Of a DNA stretch of 64,000 nt, positions 51,901 to 62,900 are shown piece by piece. The notes below the pieces were generated by a model that did not search any database, was not told the DNA's origin, and saw only the letters and a list, made by a program, of their open reading frames with translations. Both the position numbers and the translations under genes were made by a program. Every line of letters begins with the position of its first letter. Position 1 is the first letter of the stretch. Source of the DNA: Alitta virens (taxonomy: Eukaryota; Annelida; Polychaeta; Phyllodocida; Nereididae); contig OW028573.1 in assembly GCA_932294295.1 (NCBI GenBank), forward strand, positions 51,988,329 through 52,052,328, read 5' to 3'.

Positions 51901-54742
51901 TTGTTTATATTCTACCCACCGTCTAGACAATCAACTGTTTTCTCAGCAAATATGATCTTTGTGACACTCAACCCAAATGGAGCAGTAAGCCTAGGCTTGA
52001 TCCTGAACGGGCCAAGCAATGGACCTTTGCATTTCAATTACAATATACGGGGACTGCCAGTTTTAGCACCTGTATATTTAGACACGCGCTGATCTAGCAA
52101 TGATCTATGGTCAGCTAGTGATAAGGACAAATATAGCTCTGAGATTAACCTGTGACGAATGCGTTTATTAAAATTTTTCCACCGGTGGTGTCCTTTATAT
52201 GCCTCAGTATAGACTTCAGAGCAATGGAAAAAGTGCACTGATGTCAGGAAAATAGCAAACTAATTATCTGCCCCTATACGCATTGACATAATTGCGAATC
52301 GAACTCAGGTCTATCAGATGAGAAGGTCATGTAGACTCTTATCTACTAAGCCACTCAACAGCTGCCAGAAGGTCTACCGACCAATGAGCCTCAGCAGAGA
52401 TCTGCAGTGTAGTGTCCTGTTCAGATTAGTTACTTGCATATGTTGTTAGACCTTGTCTTGCCACTGGACAAGTCTGGCACGAACCTAACACTTCATATCC
52501 TCTTTCAACAAAGGAATGGTAGACAGGCAACTTGAGGCAAGTCAACAGTCACTATACAATCCACTACAAAATAACAGTTGTGCAACTCCTGCTGTGTTAA
52601 TTGTTAAAACACTGTACTATAAACTAAATCTAATAAGAATCGATAGATAGATCTTACACAATAAGGCATTACAAATCTGGCAACAGACCAAATTGCTCGG
52701 GCTATATCCCAGTTTAGTCTCCCGTGTGACAGACACCGTGTAACATGTCAATTGACCGAAATGCCTAGTTCTCAATTGAGATGCCCTTTCAGCTATTTCG
52801 AACTTGTTGGCCGTTAGCCAAGGCAGTTATTGCAGCAGGCTACACCTGAATGACAGGACATCACTTCAAATAAATCCAACTCTCTTATATTTTAGTGGCT
52901 GACCTGTCTTACATGATATCATATTCAGTCGGCATAGCTGTGTCATTCTGAAGCATGGCAGGAGACACCAAAGACCTCAAGATAGGGTAGGGGGACACCT
53001 GGTGCTCCAGATTGCATAATATACCTTCAGTTAGCTCAGGAGGTTAGCACAGGAGGTTAGCTCAGGAGGTTAAGCAACTCTGTTGTGGAAGTTAGAAGAG
53101 GCTAGGCCAGTAACAAAGAAGACAAAGACACTAGCAAAGTGAAACAATTTGAACTGGCCAATGAGCCAGTCCCCTTGGCCCGCTATTGCCAGGTGCTTAT
53201 ACACAAAGCAGGTGCAGAACCCAGGACCAGTTCAAGAACCCTGTAGTTGCCCCAGCACGTTCTAGGGTACCATAAACACCCCTATCGTTTCCCAACCCCC
53301 ACTTACACAAACCAGGATCTGGAGCAGCAAGCTCTACTGCCCAGGCTCCCGGGAGAACTAGCAGCCCAGTAAATGCACACAGCTTTCCAACTTGCTGCTT
53401 TAGTCCGCTTTAGCCTGCTTATAACTTATAAGTTGGGTGACTGACCTCTCTAAGAATCAACAACATCACAAACCTTCTCAGACACCATGATATTGCTGCT
53501 GCTGCCAAAGAGGCCAAAGATCTTTCACTAACACTTGCCTGCCAAGAAGCATAAGAGCAAGGCCCATATGAAAGCAACAGAGCACATGACTTAAGGAGTC
53601 GAGAGATATACACTTGGAGCCTTACTTGTGCTACCTACGTCATGTACTATTCAGTCATTGGGAATCAAGAGATACACTTATAAAATGTAAGTCTTAGCTA
53701 AGCACATTGTAGTATCACAAAACTGTATGTAGCACTGCACTGAATATTTGTATTGATAACAGGTAAAATATTCATGTTTACAATACGACAGTTTTGTATA
53801 CACGTAGTTCCTAAACCCTAGAAAAGGTAGAATGGTTAACTACGTAGAATCTAGCCAGTTAAATGTATATATCGTGTGAGGCAGGACTTTTTTCTCCCTC
53901 TTTTTTGCCTGGCCAACCGAGGACTAATAAATATACAGAAACTACATGGAGCTGGCAGAAAACATACCACTGACAGCGCAATAATTTTTACGCCTGAATT
54001 AGATCCATGCAGTGAGTGCTTGCCAAATTGGCATTACTAATAATGGCTGGCATTGTGTATTACATAATCCCCACCGGAACTAAATACCAGACTTTGGCAT
54101 TGGTGCCACTGACTTCCTGTCGTGCCTAACCAATCTCCAAAGAACCATGCGAGAGCTAGTGTGTAATACAACTGGCATCTCAGAGGAAAAAAAGACAGGC
54201 TCATTCCAGGGAGAGTAATTCCTGTGATTCAGACAATCCTAGCTCATACAGCCTCCCCTGTGAAAAATCCATCTAGATGCCAATCATTATAGACAGTTAA
54301 GAAGTATTATGACACACAGCAGACTGACTGATGTGAAGATCTGCCAGGAAACATGGTTAGAGCCATTTCATTCAAAGAAATGGGAAGTATTTGAGAAGAA
54401 CTGAATCTTATATATGAAGGATACATATCAGTAATAGTCAGGTAGTTACTGCATGAGGGACTATTATACGAAACGAGTTACCCCTGAGATAGTGAATGAT
54501 TCATATTGCGTATAAAGAAACAAAGCATCAGAGTTAGAACGCAGAGAATGCTTGTAATTCCAGAGATAAGAGCATGATTTAGGCAGGCATACAGGTCAAC
54601 GCTGCTTCCTATTAGTCATTAGACCAGCAAAGTTCTTTCTCTTCCATGTAACTAATGTACTTCTTGCTTATCTCAGCTTAAACTTCCAAGGCAATTAGGG
54701 ATAATATCAATTACAATGATCTGTTCCACCTTTTTTGTTTCA
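48994..54742. other. Unassigned region with one SINE
   Basis: No recognisable coding sequence on either strand; short frames look random. A stretch around 53037-53080 repeats AGGAGGTTAGCTC/CAC three times. A SINE is annotated at 52150-52365. The right end leads to an acceptor (TTTGTTTCAG, 54743) that begins the exon of the gene at 54903, so part of this is probably its upstream intron. Confidence 0.5.
52150..52365 (-). mobile_element. tRNA-derived SINE, family 2, best-preserved head
   Basis: On the minus strand GAGTGGCTTAGTAGATAAGA (about 52338-52356) is an A box, and GAGTTCGATTCGC (about 52295-52307) a B box at normal tRNA spacing. The body that follows runs to TGAGGCATATAAAGGACACC, matching the core of the copies at 7.7, 25.7 and 26.7 kb. 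Confidence 0.7.
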
Positions 54743-54902
54743 GATGCTAGGAACTGATCGGAAAAGCTCAAAGTCACTAGTCTGCCTGTGATAAACCTAT
54801 TCTGCAGAGCATACAAGTACACGGATTTCTGTGATCCCTCAAACTGTGTTATATCCTTGCACTATCTGGAAACTTATTCTGTGAGAGACTGCCTTTGCCA
54901 AG

Positions 54903-55553
54903 ATGGCAGCCATCAACTACAATGAATTCACCCACACCTCAGGTCTCGACCTGGACAGCATGGATCCCTTGTACAAATGGGACACTCACTTTCCCGAACG
55001 CATGTCCAGGCTCAACATGGACGAGCTTGGCCCGAGTTCTCCTGGAGCTAAAAACGCTCGTAGGAACAGGCGAAACCGCAATCGCAACAGCGCTCGCTTT
55101 AAGACACAACCTATCACATTCGACGAAATCAAAGAAGTTGATGAGGACCGTCAAGATGACGAAGCCAAGAAGGAACTGAAGAACCAGTTCGCAGCCTTTT
55201 CGCGTTCAATGGATGGAATTATTCCAGTGCCTAAAAAAGAAGCCAAAGAGAGGAAGACAGTCCCAGGTTCAACTTGTTTAGCAGCACAGGCAGCTGGTCC
55301 TGCAGAGGATCCAGTAAAGGCCAATCCAGCTGACACGTCTTTCCATGGCTCCATCCCATCATCGGTCTCAGCATCTTCAGCATCCGCAGCAGCATCCTCA
55401 TCCGTAACAGCTGGCAGAATACCACTGGAACAACTGCCACAGTATGATGCTGCCCGACAAGCTCGGCGACAAAAACGAAGACACAAGAAGAGCATCACAG
55501 AGGAACCGGAAGAAAATGAAAAGACAAACGGTTCAAAAACTGGTTCCACGTGA
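54903..55553 (+). CDS. Disordered basic protein, C11orf96-like (single coding exon, 216 residues)
   Basis: A single-exon frame with a good start context (GCCAAGATGGC) 160 bases after a strong acceptor. Residues 1-50 include a D/E-rich start (NYNEFTHTSGLDLDSMDPLY). An Arg/Asn cluster follows (about 51-65, KNARRNRRNRNRNSA), then RFKTQPITFDEIKEVDEDRQ, which I recall being very similar to the conserved block of vertebrate C11orf96. A Ser/Ala-rich low-complexity stretch (about 150-178) and a basic C-terminus (RQARRQKRRHKK) complete it. The rest is predicted disordered; there is no signal peptide or membrane segment. The biochemical role is unknown; basic clusters suggest a nuclear or RNA-associated protein. 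The coding call is strong; the family link is from memory and should be treated as tentative. AATAAA near 56404 could end the 3' UTR. Confidence 0.8.
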   Translation: MAAINYNEFTHTSGLDLDSMDPLYKWDTHFPERMSRLNMDELGPSSPGAKNARRNRRNRNRNSARFKTQPITFDEIKEVDEDRQDDEAKKELKNQFAAFSRSMDGIIPVPKKEAKERKTVPGSTCLAAQAAGPAEDPVKANPADTSFHGSIPSSVSASSASAAASSSVTAGRIPLEQLPQYDAARQARRQKRRHKKSITEEPEENEKTNGSKTGST

Positions 55554-57250
55554 TGTCCTGATACTTATGCCTTTGCTTATCCTTCCATTGAATCAACTAG
55601 AGCTCCACCGTGTGGAAACCTAACATGCCTTTCAAAGCAACTTGCAAAACATATCGCGAAAGCAGGTCTTCGTAAGCACAAGGATTTTTTGTGGTTTATA
55701 TATTTCAGTTAAACAAACAAAAGCCTTATATCCTTATTTAATCATACATTGTACCTTGCAAATTGAAGGAACAGGATACATAACAAGTGTGGACAGCTTA
55801 TTTTTACGATGCTTATCTTGTTATATTTCATAAGGATTTCAAGATAATATAATCCTTACAGACAATGACTTCTGCAATCTCTCGCCTTCTTTTGCATAAC
55901 CAAAATAATTAACTGTGCCTTGCTAAATATTTATTGTAAGAATTTTATATCATGTAGGTTTTGTAAAAGCAAAAATACCTAAATGTAAACTTGAATAGCA
56001 TTCTCTGGCATAACAAAAAGATTGTCTTTACAATGTGTAATTTATGGTCTATTGCTTGCATATCTAATGATTCCTTGAAGTTAAATCTGTTTTTTGTTAT
56101 TATGGCTGAGCCTTGATGTAGTCAAGGTAATTGACTGAAATGAATGGTAGAAACTTTTTGATTACCCCCAAGAACATGGCTTGACTCGGTAACTTGGGTT
56201 AGACAAATATTTTCGTTGAATGTGCAAGAAAAATAGGAGGAAGAGCAGAGCCAGGGGAAGAGGCTGGCCTGGCTTTGATGGAGTTAAGACCATGACCTTT
56301 GATATTCTGCAGCACCACCAAATCTTAGCATTAGCCAGTAAACCTTCACTTTATAAGCTTGAAAGTTTTGGTGTGTTAACGTAAGTTATTTGTTGAAAGT
56401 ATGAATAAATTTTTTGGCAAAAGATGTTGAACAAAATGCATCAAACTGTTTGTATTTGCTGGGTGTTTCTGATTATCTTGGACGATGTGCACATAAGTGA
56501 ATGTTAATCGTTGGTGGAAGTCTAGATGAACGAGGATTTACTATAATAACAGCAATATAATAGACGTATTATTTCATGTTTTACTGACCAGTGTGAAACT
56601 TGGTAAGTGCTCAGGAACAAAAATCGTAAATATATGTTGCATTTTGGATTGCTGATATTATCAATTAATTATAATCTTTGTAATGATGGATGGCCAGTTA
56701 GTATTACGTATTTATACCCTGCTGTAAGTCACATTTTGTACTTCCACTTTAGCCTACAATGTGAAACATGAGGCAAAAAGTGGCCTAACTTAATGCATGT
56801 ACAGATTCTTATCCATGATTGAGAACAAAGAGTACAAAGAGAGGAGGGTTGAATAGTTGGGCAAAACAAGTGATTAAGCAGCTAGTGTTTGGGGCTTGGC
56901 AAGCAGTCTCCCCACTTGATTTGTTTGCAGCAAAACTGGCTTTATCCAATATCCGCCATATGTTCCGAGTCAGTGCAAAGATTATCCTTCATGTATAAAG
57001 ACTGCTTGGATTTCATGTGCTACTTCTTAATGTTATCGTGTTGGAAAAAGTTAAGAAATGAAAAAAAAAAAAGAAAAAAAAAAAGAAAAAACGAGAGAGC
57101 AGCAAAGCTGTAGCAGGGAGTTTCCAGGAAACACAAGCTACTACAAAGAGGCTTCAATTATTGCTCACAAGCAACCAAGGTGAAACTCCAGCTGAGACAG
57201 CTCAAGGCCCTGTGCTATCAGCACTGCATTAAATACAACATTCATTTGCT
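55554..57250. other. 3' UTR and intergenic sequence
   Basis: AT-rich with no coding signal. The left 0.85 kb is likely 3' UTR of the upstream gene, with AATAAA near 56404. An A-rich run broken by single G lies at about 57061-57090. Confidence 0.5.
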
Positions 57251-57338
57251 ATGCTCTTCAAAAGGTCAAGCAAGTCAGGGCCAATGATTTTCCCGCGCAC
57301 TTCTCACATCATGTCGACCTCAGATTGCTGCAGCAACA

Positions 57339-57348
57339 ACAACAGTAA

Positions 57349-57372
<24 letters not shown>
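57339..57372 (+). repeat. CAG trinucleotide repeat
   Basis: About eight pure CAG units follow an impure CAA/CAG stretch. In the plus-strand frame starting at 57251 they read as poly-Ser. That frame then has a hydrophobic segment (HVFLFVVLFSLIL) and reaches a donor-like GGAG|GTAATA at 57537, so a membrane-protein exon is conceivable but unproven. Confidence 0.8.
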
Positions 57373-57379
<7 letters not shown>

Positions 57380-57750
57380 AGTAGCAAGCCAAGATGTGAT
57401 GCTCAGACAGTGAGCCATGTTTTCCTGTTTGTTGTTCTCTTCTCTCTAATTCTTTGCACGCATAAATTGTCTGATCTGTTACATCCAAGCTCGTATACGC
57501 AAGAAGGTAGTTACGAATTGTCTGGTAGGAACTGGAGGTAATATCTAGCCTTGCTATACACCATATTGGACAATTACATCGAAAGGGAGCAAGAGCAAAG
57601 GCTTTCAATAAGTTGACGTTTGCAGCTGGGTTACTAATTCTAAATGACAGGCAACAGCATGGTATAGCCTTAGCTGCTAAGTATCAACAGTTGAGGTAAT
57701 ACACACAAAGCCATCAACAGATAATTAATCTGTAATAAACATGAAACTGT

Positions 57751-57996
57751 ATGGATCACTTGCATTTGTCAGCACTGGTTTTCCAGTGGGTATTTCCTCA
57801 TAGTAAATCTAGACATTGTAAAAGTGGCTGCCAACAACTACAACAGATGTGTGTAGTGGGCACCTGGCCTTGTGGAGAGTTATTCGATCCCTGCAACATT
57901 AATCACTGTCCACTGGCTGTAAGGGGACCTGGCTGCCCACTGTTTGGATCCAGGGATCAACATGGTCAAGGTTGCTTTGGATCTTGCATAAAATGA
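57751..57996 (+). CDS. Candidate cysteine-rich small ORF or last exon
   Basis: The frame carries nine cysteines in about 58 residues (HCKSGC, MCVVGTWPCGELFDPCNINH and onward to GCFGSCIK) and then stops. An acceptor-like CTGGTTTTCCAG falls inside the frame at about 57786, so the Cys-rich part could be a terminal exon of a secreted protein. The first-ATG version has only a weak hydrophobic stretch at its start. No family is recognised. It may be chance. Confidence 0.2.
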   Translation: MDHLHLSALVFQWVFPHSKSRHCKSGCQQLQQMCVVGTWPCGELFDPCNINHCPLAVRGPGCPLFGSRDQHGQGCFGSCIK

Positions 57997-58149
57997 CACC
58001 AAAGGAATGGGATTCATCTTCATTATGCACATTAGCACCAGCAGTGAGTACACATTCAGGGGCAACACTTTCATGAGTTCATGTCAACACCATTTATCCC
58101 CACCTACGGCCTTTCCTCCAGTAAACAAGCTTTAACGCCACCTGTAGGC

Positions 58150-58347
58150 AATTTCCTGGATTCTTTCCAGGAGCTTGTTGATGTTTTTCTACGCCCAAGT
58201 GTTTTGCCAAGAAGCGAGCTGCGTCCGCCTAGTCTTCCTCCGACAGATAAAGTAGTTCCGGGAATAATCCAGTATGACCACAACGACTATGAATACACAA
58301 TGAATCACACAAAATGGGGTAATAAACATCGCCAGAATTTCCAGTAA
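58150..58347 (+). CDS. Candidate terminal exon, Pro-rich
   Basis: After an acceptor-like GGATTCTTTCCAG near 58170 an open frame reads ELVDVFLRPSVLPRSELRPP, then a Pro-rich stretch and DHNDYEYTMNHTKWGNKHRQ to a stop at 58347. The composition looks protein-like and has an N-glycosylation sequon (NHT). It could belong with the frame at 57251 as one membrane protein, but I cannot join them reliably. Confidence 0.2.
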   Translation, partial: NFLDSFQELVDVFLRPSVLPRSELRPPSLPPTDKVVPGIIQYDHNDYEYTMNHTKWGNKHRQNFQ

Positions 58348-59851
58348 CCTTGGAAGGCACCTTGGCAAACCCCTGGGGCTGTGGGCTCAACCCAACCAAG
58401 AGGTCAGGTGCCTTGATGCTGTGAAAAAAATAGAAATGTGAAACAGGAGTCTGGTTACTCCGGGCAAGTCTGGGTGGGCTTCTTAATAAGTACCTATACA
58501 TATATTGCTCGTACACTTAAAGACCTCAAATATGAACTTTTTGACCACAATTGCCGGACTATACATTGCTTCCTTCTCTGGTCTGTGCAATAATTTTTTT
58601 GAGTCTAATTTTATGACGTTCTTATTCATTGAGTCTTATCTGGCAAGGTAAAACATCACACGGTGAATTAAAACAACTAGAGCAATTGACCTTTTTGAAT
58701 TAAATAATTTTATTTGTGCAAAATGAGCGTATAATAGTGTGTCAATACTTGTTAGCAAATGATTAAACCAATTAATCTATAAATACGTTGTATAAATACA
58801 CTTCTGGCAGTGAGCAGTTATCATCACATGAGGCAAGCATTTAAAAATACAATGGGAATAGAAAATGAGAGAGAGAGAAACATCATGTGTAACAGTGTAA
58901 GCACAAAAATGTGTAAATGAATGTGTAAATGTAAAAAAGAGCGCATCTGCCAACAATGGGTGAGATTTCATATTGAGACAAATCTATGTACATCGATCGT
59001 GGTAATTTACATCCTAAATGACAAAGGTTACAACCTTTCAACATGATTCACTTTCCAGTCTATAACAATGCAAAATATGGAAGTTTGCTACAATTAAAGT
59101 AGTAATCTCCTGTCCTGGAACTGACATAGGGTCTGTGAATAAGGGGAGTTCTGTAGCCAACACAGCTGTTGTTATTATGCTTATTTGAAGAAACATTCGC
59201 CTACACTACTACACATTTTATGTAAAAAGAATATGAGGCCCTAATTCTTGTAATCGAAATGGAATTACCAGAGGAAGTAGGGAGGCGTTTCACAGAATAT
59301 TTAGAAGAATGAATATCAGCGAGTATAATCGAAGAAACTCTCTTACAGAAAATCCCTTTTTCCCCGAAACGTCTTAGACAATTAATGTCCTCTTTTCACT
59401 CCTTTCCCATACATTTTGGGTATACCTAACCCGGTAACCCCAACCTGCCAGCGGTACATCTGACTACAGTCTGATCTGGGCTAAATTTCCTAAATACATG
59501 TAGCATGTAAGTTGATGTAAAAGTAACCTCCAGACTAAACATGGCCCTGTACATGTAAATTACACTTGCTAATTTGATACATTGACCGGTGTGATACATA
59601 ATTGACCTGTACAGGGTTTCAATTATAAATCAGCCTAATAATGTTAAGTACAACACGTGTAAAACATATGACAAGGTAACATAATAATGTAACGAGGTAT
59701 ATACCATGTTAGTAGTACAGTTTTTAATGTTACAACTGTGAAAATACTTGTAAATAACTTACAGAATGGTTAATGAACAAAATACAAATGAGAACTTTCA
59801 GAATACAAAGGAAAATGCCCCAGAAAGTCCTTACTTGGTGCTTGACTAGTT

Positions 59852-59954
59852 TTAGCAATTTGATGATGATGATCTATGAAGGTGATGCTGGTGATGAGAA
59901 TGCTGGGATGAGTGTCTGCTACTTTTTCGCTTGCTTCCATCACGGTCTTTGTCT
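59852..59954 (-). CDS. Likely last coding exon of a minus-strand gene with an R/S/H-rich tail
   Basis: On the minus strand a good acceptor (AATTTGGTTGCAG) at 59955 opens the frame DKDRDGSKRKSSRHSSQHSH and then HQHHLHRSSSSNC to a stop at 59852. Arg/Ser/His-rich C-termini of this type occur in nuclear-speckle proteins such as L-type cyclins and splicing regulators, but the fragment is too short to identify. Upstream exons should lie at higher coordinates and were not securely found. An alternative frame through the same bases is longer but looks less protein-like. Confidence 0.45.
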
Positions 59955-59964
59955 CTGCAACCAA

Positions 59965-62900
59965 ATTAAATTAATTAGCTTACCACCAAACTACGTCATT
60001 GTCATATCAAAGATAAGCCATAATCATATTAACACACTGGTCAGCAAATTAAATAGGTTAGCACATGAAATCCTTAAGCCATTATGTTAATATACAAAAT
60101 GCAACAATTCTTGCCTGTTAGTTTGTGCCAAAATTATATATCAAAATTACAATTTTCAATCAACAAAGTGAGCCCCGAAAATAATAGTGTGAAAATGAAG
60201 TCTTGGTTAAGAGATCCTTACAAAATAATTGGTTTCCCTTCAATCAGCAAATTAATTGTTGCCTAATCACCTGCTGATCTCTTTTCCAAATTACATTTAT
60301 CCTCAAAGTACCAATGATATAATTGCAAAGGTTCTCCCAAAGATATAAAAACGAAGAAAAATGTAAACAGCAATCAAAGAGAGATTAAAGGAAATTGCTG
60401 CTTAATCTCTTACCAAGACCTCCACAAATAACAAAACAAAAACCAGTCACTAAAAGCAAATGAACCATTAGACCTGGGACTTTGGAGGGCATACATCACG
60501 ATGTTGATTAGGTCTGTCACAAGTCACGCAAGATCTAATGGTTCATTGTTTTCATCCAAAACTCCACAGAAAGCCTTAAAACGATTCAATGCATCATGAA
60601 CAGCCTCCAGAAATAGTATATAAGGTCTGGATGTGAGAAACAGACCTACTTCAAGAGGAAATGCAGGTAGATTCATTTAACGAAGGGCTTTTCAATTTAC
60701 AGCAAGGATGTTCTGTGGAAAACATGCTGTTCCCATTTTAAACCTAATCTAACTTTTATAGCGCAGTCTTAAATACACTATCCTCCAGTACTACAACCAA
60801 ATCTGTGCAAACTAACTCAGCCACTAACTCAGTAACTATTGCAACAGCGTAACAAGGTCTAAAATATATTTCTTCTTTCTATGTGCACTGGCCATTTTAC
60901 ACAATGTCTTCAACAAAGAGAGCAATGCCTGCTTATTATAAAGAGGTCAGCGGCCTGAGAAATTGGCTTAAAGCCAGTGGCTATATTGCAGGAAAGAGCA
61001 CTGCAGGGTGACTTAGATCTAAGATAAGTTAGATAACTGGCGGTAGGTTTTGCTGATTTGTAGACTCTTTATAATGATTCAATGACCTGTTGCTTTGACA
61101 ATCTACGCAGGATTTATAACTGGCTTGAGGACTATAACAATGATCCAAGTTCATTATGCTTCAACGAAGTTCAAACAGCTTAGCCCTTTCTCACAGTAAA
61201 TGTCAGCATGACGGTATGTACTTCTACGAAAATCTTCCTAAACAGTGGCAAACATATATATGCTGAAGCTATTTCAGTTCAGTCGCTTGGTGTCTAGGCT
61301 TATTCGTATTAAATTACAAGTATCGTTGCTTCAGTGCACATAAACAAGGTAAATAAAATAACAGTATCAAGGCAGGTGATTTAGTCCCCACTAAAATAGG
61401 CCTACTTCAATTATAATTTCACCAGCCAGCACATAAATGTAACTAAAGTGGTCTAACAGTGCTATTAAAGGTTTGAATCAAAACCATGTCGTATAACAAA
61501 ACTTCTCTGGCTTATTTTTGCAGATTTAGTAGTAATCCAAATCACGTCTTTGACATAACTGAGCTGATTAACTCCGCCTGAGCTCGTTAGCTGCATAATC
61601 AGTAATACCTAGACATATCTATGAGAAGCCAGTAACTCGTAACCACAGACTGACATGTCACAGCTAATTACCAAGTGGTCTAAGTGCCAGGCTTCCTACA
61701 ATGGCAGTCAATGGCAGTCTTTATATTGGACACACTATTACGGGTATATATATGCACACAAGCTATACACAGCAACCTGCACATTATCATTATATTTTAT
61801 GAGCATGTTTCGTGTGTCAAAGCATCAAGTTCCTAAAATAGGGATCTCTACCTGTAGTTAACAAAAGCCATGGGGACATATGGGGATCATTGGCCTATTT
61901 ACATTTCAATATTTACAAATGCACTCTCAGGGGCGTACCCAGAGCAATATAATTGAAAAGTGGCAAGAAACGGACTACCAGTCAATAGAAATTGGCAGAA
62001 GTACCAATGCTTTGCTTCATGACATCACATAGGCAGATAGAACAACAAGTTGTATCAAAAGTTATTTTTCCGAAAATAATATTAATATTCTCTCTTTGTG
62101 CACTCAAATTTTTTTTTATCTACACATAAAATAATGTTTGCTGTCAACACAGCTATTACTCCCAGCAACCCATCAAACTTCTTTAAATTGGTTTTTCTTT
62201 AGTGCCCATGTTGCTCTTTGGGTACGGACCCTGATATGCATGGCATGCAGAGTTGCCATTCATGCTGTTGTCATGCTGGTCTGTCATGCACAAGTTAGTG
62301 TGATTGCAGTGATTGTCACAGCTAGTGGTTATTACAATGATTGTCACTAGTGTTCGGTTCCACCCAATCGGCAGCTTTATGACACTGTCTCCCACACAGT
62401 TCCTTCCTAGCACCAAAAGTTTGCCCTCAGCAAATCGACATCCTGTTTGAATAGACGAGAGCCGTTAATCCTTGTCCAAGCCAATGCACTTCACTTGTGA
62501 CAAGAAAATGTCCAAGAAACATCATAAAATCCCACGTAAAGGCATTACACTTTATTTAACATGGGAGAATATATATACCTTTTGCTATTGACTATCCAGA
62601 AAAATAGGGCAAGTATGCAACAACAATACAAGACTTAGTGTCACTGCTGACTGAACACATTTAAAAGGATTTTAATGTTTTCATGTCAATTTTTTCGTAC
62701 AAAAGGAAGTACTGTAAATGCAGGTGTGTAGTCATATCAGATTCGATATTTTAAATATAATATATATATTCATAATTTACACCATTTGGAAACAGCACAA
62801 CTTTCATTCAAACAATAGCTACCAATTAATCCCGCTGATCTCAGTTGTTGTTTTTATAAAAGCCCCCACAAAAAAATACAATTAAATGACAGGAAAGCGA

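Noticed and set aside
51808..52092. 94-codon plus-strand frame (FDPWNQFDLGG...)
   Set aside because: No homology recognised, no convincing splice or promoter signals; likely chance.
55151..55549. 132-codon minus-strand frame opposite the C11orf96-like gene
   Set aside because: Composition artefact of the sense-strand Ser/Ala-rich codons; the sense frame has a start context and conserved block.
57309..57608. Minus-strand poly-Cys frame
   Set aside because: Produced by reading the CAG/CAA repeat on the opposite strand.
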